From Patiria miniata (taxonomy: Eukaryota; Echinodermata; Asteroidea; Valvatida; Asterinidae), in NCBI RefSeq assembly GCF_015706575.1, contig NW_024037055.1, positions 14,050,262 through 14,114,261 of the forward strand: DNA of 64,000 bases. The letters are read 5' to 3'. Of this stretch, positions 23,643 through 35,915 are shown piece after piece; the stretch's first letter is position 1; each line of letters starts with the position of its first letter. Position numbers and translations under genes: made by a program. The notes beneath the pieces are model-generated. The model worked only from the letters and a program-made list of their open reading frames with translations, did no database searches and was not told where the DNA came from.

Positions 23643-24166
23643 TTAAAGGGAATGTACAACATTTGCTTTTGCTGCAATTTTCAGAAATAAATGGATTTGG
23701 AGGATTAGTATGTTATAGCAAATATTGTTAAACTGACTTGTTTCACGTTTTGGGGTTGTAGATGCTGGAAAATCCAAGAAAACCAATCATGTTCTTGTAG
23801 TCTGGTTCCCTGACTCCACTTAAAATGAAACGGAGCAATTTATAGACTTTGGGGAATTGTAAGTTCAGAGAATCAGTCTAGCTGGCTTGTACCTCTTCAC
23901 AGGTGTGTAATCAACTGCAAAGAAAATGCGGAATAACTAAATATAAACAATTAGGAGCAGTTTTTGAAAAAAGCCAGTTTTCTCCAACGCTGGTTGGCCG
24001 ACCAGCGTTGGAAAAATACATTTTTTCTTGAAAATGTCAGCACACCAGGAGCCACGATTTTACAGGATGCTTCAGACTGTCATTCCTTAACAATCCAGTA
24101 AGGTATTTCGTGATAATTTGATCATTTCATTTTTTGATGTTTGCAAATGTTGTATCTTCCCTTTAA
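23643..24166 (+). mobile_element. TTAA-flanked MITE, copy 3
   Basis: It starts TTAAAGGGAATGTACAACAT and ends GTATCTTCCCTTTAA, giving ~20-base inverted ends. The central palindrome CCAACGCTGGTTGGCCGACC plus complement lies at about 23987-24014. It is 524 bp including both TTAA. Confidence 0.85.
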
Positions 24167-25432
24167 TTGGAGAAAATACACACTTTACAAAAAAAGATAA
24201 AATATATATAAAAAAATCAGGGCTGGCTTGAAAATTGGGGCGGGTGGTGATGAATACCTAAAAATAGATTTTAAATGGCCTTAGGTGCAATGCTGTGACT
24301 TTGGTCTCTTTGAGCAAACTGTTGGGGGTACTGAGGAGTGGTCAGAATTAAGCAGCAGACAATTTCTTGCAAACATTTGTCAGAAAACTGGAACAGTAAA
24401 ACATATGTTGACGGTACGAACAATGTGTATTTATGAACTGCATATGTCCACAAACAGTGACACTAGTGGCATATTTTTCCACAATTTCATGATAAAGACT
24501 TCAGCCAGCCAGCTGTATAGAATTGTATACAAATCAAGAATCTGGTTGGTGGTGGGTGGGAGGCACTTACAATTAAAGGGGTATTTTAATAAGATTAAAG
24601 GGGTATTTAATAAGATTAAAGGGGTACATGCCTGAGGTCACATTGTGGCCATATCACTGTCATAAGGAATTGACTGTACTTGTATTGTAAGTTATATTTC
24701 AGGCGTTAAAGGTACATTCCATCATTTGTATTTTGTGCATATGCTCGTTTGAAGCAACAAAAGTGCTCAAAATCTAAAGAAGGGTGCTTAAAAACTAACC
24801 TCATGCAGTTTTAGCTCAGTGAATGCTGTATATTCTGAGTAAAACAATATGCTAGGATCTCGATTTTAAAACAAAAGTTGCTGAACCTGAACCTACAAAT
24901 TATAGCAACCGCGCACGCCTGTGCGTCGTGTCAAGGCTTGTGCGTGCTTCGCTGAATTAAAAACAAGCTACTAATGGAATTTTTAAAAATGATGACGCAT
25001 TGTTGGAAATGACTTCTTTCATTGTTTTCTTTCAAGTGACAGCTTGCCAGAACGAACAATGTCACAGGGAGTTTAGTCCCATTACTGTCTTCAAACGGAG
25101 TATGCTTTTCAACAGTAATTTCTTCAGTTACTTTTTGGATAGCTGCAAATGATGGACTATAGCTTTAACTAGGTCGAGTTTGCATCCTTGGGGGGGGGGC
25201 ACTTATGGGGCCTCATTTTCAGGAGGGGGCATTCAATGGGTTTTAACATCAAAAAGCTTATTTGTACTTCTTAAATTCTGAGTGAGCATGGAGGAAGAAG
25301 GTGGGGGGGCTAAAGGACTTTGAGTGAAAGCTCCTGTCCCCACCATTCCCCCACCCCTCCCCCATCACTCCCCCACCCCTTATGGCATTGCTCATTTCCG
25401 TCTTGAATATTTGACCTGTCTTGAACCTACAG
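24167..25432 (+). other. Intron remainder
   Basis: It holds a short triple repeat of GATTAAAGGGGTA-type sequence at 24575-24628 and G/C-run stretches at 25185-25235 and 25300-25385. I recognise no exon between the giant exon and 25433. Confidence 0.5.
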
Positions 25433-25586
25433 CTCTTCACATTTGACGATGCTCAGAAAGGTCCAGATGGCAAGTTGATCTTCAAGATGCCGTTCACGAT
25501 CCGTACACAGAGGCTCCGCCTCTTGCCTCGCAAGTGGACGGGGCAAATAGGGATGAAGATCATTGTTCAAGGACGAGAACCAGAAC
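25433..25586 (+). CDS. Exon: C-terminal half of the third discoidin domain
   Basis: The acceptor CCTACAG ends at 25432 and the donor GTAAGA starts at 25587; phase 0 in, phase 1 out, 154 bases. It encodes LIFKMPFTIRTQRLRLLPRK followed by WTGQIGMKIIVQG, the typical closing discoidin strands. It completes the half-domain at the end of the giant exon. Confidence 0.9.
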
Positions 25587-25948
25587 GTAAGAATGACATC
25601 TCAAATTTCATCATTGCCATGAAAACAGATCCAAAATGACAAAGAGATTGGTCAAGATGCAGCAAAGGGTTGTTATAGAGTACCGAAGTGTGCTGCGTAT
25701 TTTGGTTCACGCGCATGGCTAAAGTGTCGGAAGACATCAGAGCGCGAACCAGCGCGTGAACCAGAACAAAGTCAGCTGACGTCAGACTTCGGTATTCTAT
25801 GCCTTAAGATTGTGATTATTGTAAGTTTAGGTTTTTTGGAGTTTTGGCTAGTAGAGAAGTTTCAAAGACCAGAAGCCAATTCATGGACTTGTTTAAAACA
25901 GAAGTGTAGCTTGGGTTGGCCACAAATCTTCCTCGAAAACATCAAGTC

Positions 25949-26200
25949 TATGAGCTCCGTGCGCCAACGAAAGAGGGCGCCCTTTTACCTAGCAACAACG
26001 TCCCAAGGGCGGGACATTTAGCTGGTTGACGCACACCCTTCCTTGTGTGTGACGCACGTACATCCGGGGATTTGTACTATGTACACGCAGTGGTACGGCT
26101 GCGTGTCGCGGCAAAATTGCAGTCAGGCTTGATGGCGTCGGTTGGTCACCCCAAACTGTGCTCTGTTTGCCGGTGAGGGGGTACTTGTGAACGGAGCGGA
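25949..26200. repeat. ~255-bp dispersed repeat, copy 1
   Basis: It contains GCGCCAACGAAAGAGGGCGC, GTGTGTGACGCACGTACA and GGGGGTACTTGTGAACGGAG. It is clearly related to 35203-35460 and 36807-37069. I see no inverted ends and no coding; the class is unknown. Confidence 0.75.
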
Positions 26201-26532
26201 TAGGGACTGAACCTTTAGTTTCTATCACGATAATGGTGTGTAGTAAATTAACAGCAATATGCAGAGCTTCATTTGGTAACCTGCTTTAGCTAAAGCAAAT
26301 CTCTTCTGCGCCTGGCAGAACTATGTGTTTAGCAGCTTCTGAAATTGGCTTCTGTTGAGATGAAGTTTCTGGAGTAAATTTTTTTCTAAGTTATACACAA
26401 TTGATTGATGAATGCAAAATTTTACGGGCAGTAACGTGAGGTTTTCCACGTTTAAAAAAAATTTGCATTTTTTTCTAACACAATGATTTTTTCAGCAATA
26501 TTTTCTAACGCATTTGTCTTTTATCTTTTCAG

Positions 26533-26816
26533 CCCAGACTTTTACTCTTGGGAGCTTCGTCAAGAACATCCGGTCATCTTCCTATGTCCCTGGCTTCAAT
26601 CCGGTGTCCGGAAAAGGCACCTGGCTGGCCGCCGTCAGTGACGACAAACAGTTCCTGCAGGTCTCCTTCGACTCTCCAAAAGAGATCAAGAAGGTCCAGA
26701 TGTCCCCCGTCCGCTTGGAAAAAGGGGACGTTGCCATGGTGATGAAGTTCAAAGTTTTCTACAGGCCCGAAAAGGAGAACACTTTTACCCTCTATGAATT
26801 CCCTAATGGAAAAGAT
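26533..26816 (+). CDS. Exon: N-terminal half of the fourth discoidin domain
   Basis: The acceptor TCTTTTCAG ends at 26532 and the donor GTAAGT starts at 26817; phase 1 in, phase 0 out. It encodes SSSYVPGFNPVSGKGTWLAA, then VSDDKQFLQVSFDSP and a strand FKVFYRPEKENTFTLYEFPN. It aligns residue by residue with the end of the giant exon (PGFNP.SG.G.W.AAV.DDKQFL), so the two domains are recent relatives. Confidence 0.9.
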
Positions 26817-26939
26817 GTAAGTATTGACTGAATACTCGTTTTCCTATTATTTTCAACAAAAATTCAAGGCAAGAAAGGACTTTCCTAGTTGAGCTGGATC
26901 AAAATGTCTGAATCAAGGTTATTTTTTTATACTTAAGAC

Positions 26940-27020
26940 AATCAGTTTAAAAGTCATTCAACCAGTCAGTCACTTAGTCATTCGGGGAGTCTGTCGGGGA
27001 GTCAGTCAGACAGTGACTTA
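26940..27020. repeat. Imperfect AGTC-rich simple repeat
   Basis: Repeated CAGTCAGT, TTAGTCATTC and GGGGAGTC words occur in about 80 bases of intron. Confidence 0.55.
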
Positions 27021-27182
27021 GTCAGTCAGAGAACAAAAGGCTGGTCCTTCAGTTCCAGTGTTTTTGGTTTTCTTAATTGGTAACCTCTGAGGTCTGAGGG
27101 TGAAGTTCTGAAGGGCGCTATTTATTGAAAAATAAGCACCGGAGCCCCGGCAGCTTAAAATCGCTATACCGAACAATAGCTA

Positions 27183-27942
27183 CAGTAAACTCCGGCTAAG
27201 TCGGCACTCTTGGGACCTGAGAATTTGTGACGACTTACGCAAATGCCGACATCTGCTGTAAGACGTCATTTTGCCGACTTACATGAATGGTCTTTTGCAA
27301 ACATGATTCATTGCACTAATTGGCTTCAATTTACCCTGGATTATCTCCTTAATGCTTGAGTTGAATCCAGCAAATTAATCCTCGAATTGTATCATCACGT
27401 TTGGGGTATTGATAGTGGAGACCACAATACATATGTACGTGTACAGTAACAAATTAAATGCGTGCATGGTCACCGGTCCGGTATATACCACGCACGCATT
27501 GACTGCAGCAGTAGGCATTCAATAAGACGACCCCCAAAATGGACAGAGTGCATCGTACAGCCGAGAGGGGGTACTGGTATTGATATGCTCACGATGCATA
27601 TGCGATGTATGCAGTAGGACACCCTTTTTCAACACCGATGCATGCAGCGATCATGGGCCGTGCGAAACCACTTTTCACTCTACACTTGCCAACCGCAGAA
27701 CAGGAAGTCGATGCCAATGCGTGATTTGTTGAATGCCGACTTACACAAAGGATTTTGTAATGCTTTTTATGGAAAGGGGACCGAGAGAAACACAACGACT
27801 TGAGCAAAATGGCGGCTTATAAAAGCCGACTTACAAATAACAAACTCAATGGAAATGCATTACGGACAATTGGACTTTAGTCAGGCGGCTGACTTGAGCA
27901 ATTGGACGAGTTGTATGATGTCGGTTTAGCCGGAGTTTACTG
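27183..27942. mobile_element. Tigger/pogo-like non-autonomous element, copy B
   Basis: It is TA-flanked, with ends CAGTAAACTCCGGCTAAGTC and GGTTTAGCCGGAGTTTACTG. It is 760 bp and alignable to 22149-22940 over the full length with scattered differences. Both copies interrupt introns of the same gene. Confidence 0.83.
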
Positions 27943-28034
27943 TATTACGAAGAATTTCTATGGATCCCCTGATGTTCGTTATAGCGGTATCATATTACTG
28001 AGCCCAAATTGACTATGTTTTCATTTTTTCATAG

Positions 28035-28185
28035 GTGTTCAATGTTAAAGATGCTAGAGTAAACAGCAAGGGGCGTTTTACGTTCAGGCTGCCGCAGCCA
28101 ATCACAGCCAAGGACCTACGCATCGTCCCTCTGACATGGCAGAACCGGATTGGTTTCACGCTGAACCTGATTGGGAGAAAACCAA
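28035..28185 (+). CDS. Exon: C-terminal half of the fourth discoidin domain
   Basis: The acceptor TTTTCATAG ends at 28034 and the donor GTAAGC starts at 28186; phase 0 in, phase 1 out, 151 bases. It encodes GRFTFRLPQPITAKDLRIVP, then LTWQNRIGFTLNLIGRKP. It is the same length as the discoidin exon at 13669. Confidence 0.9.
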
Positions 28186-28256
28186 GTAAGCGGTCCTGTT
28201 TACTGATTATACAAAAAATGCTTAAACGTGTTTTTAGTTCGCGCTATTAAAATGAT

Positions 28257-28775
28257 GTGTATACAGCAGCGGCAGAACAGTTTTCAAACTGGAGGGCATC
28301 CCCAAAAAGGGGCACTTGCTCAGTGAAAGGCATCTTCCGTTGGTGCAGCAGCGTATCCAGCATTTGTTTTTTCGGGGGGCACATCCGTGCTGAAATGTCG
28401 ACACATTTTTTTCACTGGGCACTTGGCCTCCGTAAAATTAAATAGTGGGGGGGTTATCATGTTCCAAAATAGGGGGCGCTCTTCAAAGCTGGCCGTTATG
28501 CAAACCACCCATTATGTGCCCATTTTTAGGGCACATTGTAAGGTTTTGGGGCTTATTTTTCATCTTCCTTGTTCATATCACAACTCTCTATACCATTTTG
28601 GGAAACAACTACTGAAAACAAATTATCTAAAATTTGAGCACAACTTTGGTTTTCATCTCGAGGGGGGCGCATTTATGCTCGAAAGGGGCACATTTATGTC
28701 GACAAAGGGGTCACTTGGGTAAATCTGAGGGGTAAATTCCCCCCCCCCCCTCGTTCTGCTGCCCCTGCGTGTATA
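28257..28775. repeat. G-rich dispersed element
   Basis: The block containing GGGGCACTTGCTCAGTGAAAG and ACTTGGCCTCCGTAAAATT recurs inverted at 36325-36520. The right end has a run of 12 or more C at about 28739-28751. It probably derives from a transposon, class not clear. Confidence 0.55.
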
Positions 28776-29437
28776 CACTTAAAGGTTTTTGCAGTATTTG
28801 GAATGGACGACTGATGAACACGCACGAAGCGAGGCAGGAAAATATCTGTCAGCAACCCGCTCGTTGCGAGCGAGGCTGGAAATATGAGTGTGCTGCCCAA
28901 GGGTGATGGCTTCAACCCGCCTGGCATGAGGTGGAGTGAAAAGGAATCCTGCGTCTCGTTCCATTCTTGACAAAATAATGCCAGGTGCACTGGTTAATAT
29001 GCGTTACTAATCTTTTTATCAAATCTAGGATCGATTTCACCAAACTTTAATTGCATTTAGTGTCCTAACTTCTCTGTTGACACGGCAAACCTTAACTTTA
29101 CATTTGTATTAACTGGAAAAGTACCTACCAAATTATTGAAAAATCCTTGCTCAGATAATAGTGAAGATAGGGATGGTCCCAAATACCCTGAAAAATGTTC
29201 TGCCAGAAATGGTCTATCGAAACAGTACCATCATTGAAGGAGATTCAAAGCATTAGAATCCAGTTACGAAGGGACAAATATTGTGGATGCATTTTCTCGA
29301 ATTTTAAATAAATTTTAGTTCTCATCCATACGAATTACTTAAGATGAAATTTTTTTATGTGTTTCCAAAAAAACATACTTTTTCGGTGGTGTAGAAATTG
29401 AGACTATTGAATTTAAAAGAAGTGTGTTTACAACATA

Positions 29438-29860
29438 GAGCTATATAAAATTACTAGAGCGCTAACTATTCATTCCTAGTGTGGAGATACTTTGAAGCCG
29501 TTCTGCATGCAGACATTTTGAATTTATGCGTGTGTTTGTAGAACATTGTGAAATTAGATGGAGTGAATTTTGAAAGTGTACTCTAAATGCAACGCACAAG
29601 TAGAACATATGCAAATATCATAAAACGTCACAGTGAAACTCATTTGCAGTGGATCTGTGAACACGTTTGCGCTGTTTGCGCTAAGCAAAATAAAACGCTT
29701 ATTTGCTGATCGTGCGTTTTGGTTTTGGGCGTGTCGGCTTCAATAACGCACCACTATAGAATACAAACGCAGATATATGCATGCAAATAGCCGTACAAAA
29801 GCCGTACAATATTTTGAGTTTTCCATAGGTTTGTGCACAAACATGGATGCGAAGTTTGAT
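29438..29860 (-). mobile_element. TIR element related to 34484-34872, one end worn
   Basis: CATAGAGCTATATAAAATTA followed by CTAGAGCGCTAACT matches the tips of the element at 34484. The interior (ACAAACGCAGATATATGCAT, TTTGTGCACAAACATGGATG) matches it in inverted order. The far terminus is not clear. Confidence 0.55.
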
Positions 29861-29983
29861 ATGCAAATGTTTAGAAAAATTTTTGGGAATTGTCACAAGC
29901 CAAAATATTTCATTTCATATTGTTTATAGCAAAGTCTGTTACTTGAAATCAGGGAGTAACTTTGTGTGTTTTGTACCTTGTAG

Positions 29984-30028
29984 GGAGTAAACCACAAAAA
30001 GACCAAGGGAAACCACAAAAGGACAAAG
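29984..30028 (+). CDS. Small linker exon, 15 residues
   Basis: The acceptor CCTTGTAG ends at 29983 and the donor GTGAGT starts at 30029. It is 45 bases, phase 1 to phase 1. It encodes two near-copies of a KPQKDQG/KPQKDKG motif, similar in style to the lysine-rich giant exon. Being symmetric it could be skipped or included without changing the frame. The call rests on splice sites and phase only, so it is less secure than the domain exons. Confidence 0.6.
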
Positions 30029-30109
30029 GTGAGTCCAACATATAAGCTTGCATTCTTGCAACATGTGCATCCACAGGCAAGCTCTGGGACCAGGGCGTAA
30101 TTTTTATTA

Positions 30110-30480
30110 TTATTATTAATCATTTCTGGTAATGAAACCAAGGATTCCTCAAAAGTACCCTAGGCACTGTAGCTCGCAAGCCTGAAGAAACCTGTGGAGA
30201 GAAGACAATGAGAAGAACTTACAGTTTTAGAGGTGGGAGGAAAAGCCCAGAAGAATGTTCTGGGGAAAACCCACGGAATCAGGCAGGGACTGAAAACCCA
30301 ATCCACATATTGGCCCAGGCGGGATTCGAACCCGGGTCACAGCGGTGGAAGGTGAGGAAACCACGGATCCTACACACAAAGATTAACGACTCGGCCCAAC
30401 TCCTGGTTAGACGCGTGATAACGGCCTGTACTGGTGGCAAATACCATGAATACTTTTCAACAAAGACCACTGCGCGCGGT
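30110..30480. repeat. SINE-like repeat with box-B motif
   Basis: It contains CAGGCGGGATTCGAACCCGG, which on the minus strand is a perfect box B (GGTTCGAATCC), preceded by GGGACTGAAAACCCAATCC. Part of a similar tail (ACCACTGCGCCGACC) lies at ~31108. It is not a tRNA. Confidence 0.5.
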
Positions 30481-33182
30481 GGCTTTCAGATTTGCAAGGC
30501 TCTTAGCCTGATCTGGCCTCGAAGTCTGTCAAGCCAGCGAATTATATTTTTGAATATTCATGAGTCTACGTTTTTGGTCTTTATTTTTGAATTCTGATAA
30601 GTTATAACTACATAACCATGGTAATGCCAAGCACAATATCTTTAGCTTTAAGATGAACAATGAAATGTCGCTTTTGTTTCATCGGTTCGGCATCCTATCT
30701 CTCTAAAACTTTTTAATAAAAGCCTAATTAAAAACGAAATTTGGGTAAACGGTGTTCTTCTCGAAATTTGACGTTTATTTCCCGGGTAAATACTTCATCT
30801 ATGACGACAAAAACTGCACAATACCATCTGTTATATCCTGAAGTATTTATTTTTAAAATAATTTGGAACAATTATATCTTGAATAAGAAGTAGTTTTACT
30901 TACAGTTTTATGAATATTTCCGTTTTTGATGTCGTGCAAAAACCCAACACAATGGGACATCTGGAAAATTCGTGATTACGCGCCAACGGGTATTAATGCC
31001 CGTGATCACGCGTCTAACCAATTAAGGCAAGTCCGCTCAGTACATTTTGTACTCGAGTTCGGAACAGTCGTTTATCCTGGTGTCTAGGATCCGTGAGGAA
31101 AGTAACCACTGCGCCGACCTGACTCCCCATTTAATGGCTCTGGGTGCTTACCGGTTAATAGGCCTAAACCCATCGCCGAGCTCATGAATAAAAGTTATAC
31201 CCTCAAAATATTCTATATTGGAGAGTTCTGAGAGCCATAAAATTGGGGAATTGAAGAAATATGGCGATGAAAATCTGGTCCAGACTTGGGCCTTCCAATT
31301 CTGAACATTTTGGATGCAGTTGGGCTCGAAAGTGGCGCTATTTTTTTCATGTTGTGGAGGGATCGTTTTTCAAGATGGCTACTTTTCCGCTTTGGGAAAA
31401 AATAGGGGTCATCTTCTTTGGGTGAGAATTTCTTGAAAAGTCAATGGTCAACCCACCAAAAATTGAAAAATATAATGAAAGATGACATGTTGATCTTAAT
31501 TTTTCTATGCAGCTTAAATACCTGTGAGAGTTCCGAGTATTTTTTTTTAAAATTGAAGTACGGGCATTTAGCACTGGTGTCTATGGGAATTTTAATACAG
31601 GGGTACATCCCTCTGCTAACAGTGCTAGCAAAAAGATTCTGCGCTAACCCTGTAAGCACAGACTTCTTATGGGATACACGCTTGTAAGCCCAAAATGTGC
31701 TCACTGTAATATGTATTATGCCAACCATAAGCCATAAAATTGGGTCCTGAAATGGGCAGCGAGGTGGGGAAGTTAGGTGGGGAAGTTAGGTGGGGGTGGG
31801 GATGGGGGAGGGACATATGAATTTCTTTGGGGAACTAACCCACCGGGCCGGTGTTTATGTGCAACTTCTATGAGAGAACACGGCGAAAAAATCATTAAAA
31901 ACGGGCCTTTTTTCACATCTCGCCACCACTTCATTATTCCACAGGGTATACCTTAGATCTCACTACAGTGTGACCCTAACAATATACTCTATCAGAAAAT
32001 GAAAGAAAATCTGAATAAAACACTGAGTTTCACTCGCGAATTGATGTTAAACATTGCATTTTCAGTCAAAAACCTCCCTGTTTTGTGTGTAAACCACGCG
32101 TTCAGCCAAGAACTGGTCCATTAACATCATCATAACGTTAAATAGCGCCACCTGGGAGCTTAGATCTCTCGAGTCATTTTTCTTCGTCTTGTCAGCTTTC
32201 CAACAATATAACCCTTATTGTGATTGGTTATGGTTTAGGCTCGCGTGTATTCATTTACTAAAGAATTGTACATCTAAACTCCAATACAATTTGCCGTTGC
32301 TCAATGGCTCAGCGCGTAGGGTCCGTTTATTGTACACGTGCTAGGCAGCGCTACTGTATATACACAGAGCCCGGGAGCTCTTAATCTCTATGTGTCCAAG
32401 GTCATCTGGCTGTGCGCTTTGGCCAGTTTACATGGGGTCCTTTTGACCACAAAGGATTTGATATGAGGGGAGGGTGTGAACACCAAGTGGGCATTTTCAT
32501 CTCAACATGCACGACATTATCCGTATCATGTTTAATGTGAGTTGTATGCGTATTCTACTGAATGTTATGTTTGGTGTGCACAAACCGCATAATATGAAGC
32601 CATGCATAGTTCTCCGGACGTAAAAGAAAATAACAATGACAATTTGTTTTGGGGGGAGCACTATGAATCACAAATCTAATACATACTTACCGGTATGCAC
32701 CTTTCACCCAGTGTGAAGAAATCTTATTACACTATGTGAAACCCAAATTATCAGTTTTTTAGTTTCAGAAGTTTGAAAATTTGTGATGGAATGTGAACAT
32801 TTGCGCTATAAATGAGCAAATTTGTGATGCGATCAAGCTAAATGAGTCGTTTGTCAGCCCTGGTCATATTTTTTTACAGATTTGAAAAGAGCGCAATCTC
32901 AGCAATACGGCTGTGAAAATCGCATGCTGGTACCATTTTTACTTCAAAAATTATGGAATTCGGAACACCAAGAGATGTGATGAAGTGATGGACGAAGTGG
33001 CCCCATTTTGGCCTGCATCTCCAAATGAGACAAACGACTCATTTAGCTTGATTGATCACATTTGTTTTCCCAAAACAAAGAGAGTTCTCACGTTTTGGAT
33101 TCGTAATTTTCAGAAGCATGAGTATGGCCGACATCACAGCAGAAAGCAAACAATATGTGCATCTTCGTCATTTTCATTTCAG
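30481..33182 (+). other. Long intron section without recognised genes
   Basis: This is the rest of the 3.15-kb phase-1 intron. It includes a G-rich patch at 31758-31815 and many short open stretches, none with splice phase or domain content that fits the gene. Confidence 0.5.
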
Positions 33183-33487
33183 CCAAACCCAAGAAGGCCC
33201 CACAGCGTTTGAGCCCCGGCCGCCTCTCCTTCACTGCCTCCAGCATCTACAAAGACTACAATCCCACGACCTCCAGCACGAGCCTGTGGGTGCCTAACCC
33301 CGATGACCCCGACCCCTTCCTGATGGTGACCTTTGACCCGGAGGTCATCCTGACCTCCATCCAGGCCCAGGGGAAAAAGATCCCCAAGCTGGGCGGCGAG
33401 GGATGGATCAAGGAATTCCGACTCAAGCTCATGGACAGCAGCAAGGACCAATCGTGGGGGGACTACACGTTAGAGGACGGTACAGAT
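33183..33487 (+). CDS. Exon: N-terminal half of the fifth discoidin domain
   Basis: The acceptor ATTTCAG ends at 33182 and the donor GTAAGT starts at 33488; phase 1 in, phase 0 out. After a basic linker (AKPKKAPQ) it encodes SLWVPNPDDPDPFLMVTFDP and WIKEFRLKLMDSSKDQSWGD followed by Y. The pattern W......D.FL.V.F......S......W...F.L......W..Y is that of a discoidin domain, more diverged than the others. Confidence 0.87.
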
Positions 33488-34483
33488 GTAAGTGTAGACC
33501 TTTCCATTTGCAGACTTGCATTACTCATGTGTTGGATGTAGTCCTGGGGTGCATCCCACACATGTGTATGTTATCATGAATGTTAGCAAGGCCCCCGCAA
33601 ATGTGTCGACACCAAAAGGAATAATAGCGATAATGTCAGATAAGATGTAAGGTTTGCGGTACGTAGCACCATGCATTCAAATCTCTTCTGAGACTCTGTC
33701 GGTCTGACAAGATCAGGTTTGTAACACAGAGCATATTACTCTACCTCATACATATTTATGACTGAAAGCTTAATCCTCGATGGTCCATTCACCAACACGT
33801 GCCAGTCGCTATTTTTTTCTGTTTACCAAGTGCGCACGCGAGTATTCACGCACAGGGTAAATACGCATGCGTAGTATATAGACTGGCGCAAGGGCGGCGT
33901 GCGACAGTCCACTGCACATGCACTTTACGAAGCAATCATAGAACTGTCGCACGGTTGTAGTGCGCACATCACCCTAGCTATTCACATGAAAAGATGACGG
34001 CATTTGTAAATATGTTAATTAGGGTTTTCACATGCTCAGTGATGCCGAACTGGAGAATATTGTGAACAATGAAGATGCCTCCTCCACTAACAACAGTTGT
34101 CCACAATGTGGTAGAAACTGTTAGTGTGTTGCAAAAAAACTGAAATTTTCTGAGGTTGAGCAATATTCTTCTAGTGAGCTGGTGACAAGTTTCTCTGAAG
34201 ACTTTATGCCGAGGTTGCGTACTGCAATGGGAATATTTGGCAATTGAATTTGTATGAGGTACAGTAAAACAAATATACTAGCATGGTATATTTCGGTTGG
34301 ATAGTCGATATTAGCTCCCCTCGGTATTGGAAGCTGAAAAACTAGTTCCCGAGGCGAAGAGTGTGTCACCTTCCAACACCTCGGGCAGCCCAGATAAACT
34401 ATCCACCCTCAGACTATGTTGTATTTCTAAACTGTCTTTAGAGCATATATCTTTAGGAGACTGAAGAGGAACATCGGGTAGAA

Positions 34484-34872
34484 CCATAGAGCTGTATTAA
34501 ATTACTAGAGCGCTAACTCGATGTACAGAGTAATGCCTGCTGGGTGCATCCATGTTTGTACACAAACTTATGGAGAACTAGAAATGTTGTACGTATTTTG
34601 TACGTCTATTTGTAGATCTGCGCTTGTATTCCATACCAGTGCGTTATCGAAGCAAACAGCGCAACCCGTGTGCGTATTTGCTGCAGATGCTTTTTGCCGT
34701 GACGTATTTTCTACTTACGCGCTGCATGTAGAGTTCACTTTCAAAATTCAATCCATCTAAATTCATTATGTTCTACAAACACGCACATGAATTTCAAATG
34801 GATGCGCCCAGGACAGCTTCAAAGCGCAAGAATGAGGAGTTAGCGCTCTAGTAATTTAATATAGCTCTATGG
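34484..34872. mobile_element. Inverted-repeat element with CCATAGAGCT tips
   Basis: The left end CCATAGAGCTGTATTAAATT plus ACTAGAGCGCTAACTC is mirrored by GAGTTAGCGCTCTAGTAATT plus TAATATAGCTCTATGG. The arms are ~36 bases, total 389 bp. It is related to 29438-29860. Confidence 0.78.
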
Positions 34873-35202
34873 GTAGAACATACTGTCCGGAAGGTCAACC
34901 AAAAAAAAAAAAAAAAAGGTTCTTTTCAGAATCACACTCAGTCACAAAAGATGGTGCTACTGCAAACATTACATCTTTTGATTTTCCACCATGCAAAACC
35001 TTCAAGTATTCATTAAAAATGGTTTTCAAAATGGTGGCACATACCCAGTGCTACACAAGTGACATTTGGGTAGCAGCTGTTTGATGTGTTGCAAAAATAT
35101 GACTGGACCTGTAATTTTCACTTTTGATACATGAATTTATTTTGGAATTTTGATGTGTGTCTATTTTACAAATTATGCTCACGCAAATCTCATTAACTAG
35201 CC

Positions 35203-35460
35203 TATGGGCTCTGTGCGCCAACAAAAGAGGGCGCCCTTTTACCAAGCAACGACGTCCCATGGGCGGGGCATTTAGCTAATTGACGCGCACCGTTCCTAGT
35301 AATTTGTGTGTGACGCACGTACACCAGGGAATTTGTACTGTGTTCACGCAGTGGTACAGCCGTGCGTCGCGGCAAATTGCAGTCAGGCAAGATGGTGTTG
35401 GTCAGTCATCCCCAACTGTACTTTCTTTACCGCTGAGGGGGTACTTGTGAAGGGAGCGGA
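35203..35460. repeat. ~255-bp dispersed repeat, copy 2
   Basis: It shares GAGGGCGCCCTTTTACC, CGACGTCCCATGGGCGGG and GAGGGGGTACTTGTGAAG with the copies at 25949 and 36807, in the same orientation. Confidence 0.75.
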
Positions 35461-35540
35461 TACGTTCACGACCATGGTTTAGCCGACCTGAATAAAGAAT
35501 GAGCAAGAGTTGTGCTTTAAATTTGATTCATTCATAATAA

Positions 35541-35915
35541 GGCCAAAAAAAACAAAGTCTCCTGTTTCTGGTATGCGCGCGCGTCGCCGTAGCCATGCGC
35601 GTCGGCAAAATGAAAAAGTTTTTTCTTTCAATGAAAGAAAATGTCTCAAACCGCCAAACTCACTAGTTTGACTGGAATCCTGCTGCTGCACAATTTTAAC
35701 GTCTTTTTAGATGGGGTTATGATCGAGAATAAGCTTTATGTGGCCTCTCTGGACTCCCACATATTTCCAGGAAGTTTAGTCGGGCACCATTTGCGGTTAT
35801 CAGCCGACATTTGAAGCAAAAAAAACAGGAAAAAAAAAAAAAAAAAAGCCGCGTCGCCGCACCACTTTTGGGGCAAGCTCCATACTAGAAACCGGAGACT
35901 TATTTTTTTTTGGCC
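35541..35915. mobile_element. PIF/Harbinger-like MITE, copy 2
   Basis: TAA flanks both sides (35538-35540, 35916-35918). The inverted ends carry GTCTCCTGTTTCTGGTATG and CATACTAGAAACCGGAGAC. The interior shares TTTGACTGGAATCCTGCTGC and CTTTATGTGGCCTCTCTGG with 48109-48479. It is 375 bp and sits 46 bases upstream of the next coding exon, so it is close to that exon's acceptor. Confidence 0.82.

Noticed and set aside
30300..30345. tRNA gene from the perfect TTCGAACCC motif
   Set aside because: Only the box-B region is tRNA-like. No cloverleaf can be completed around it.
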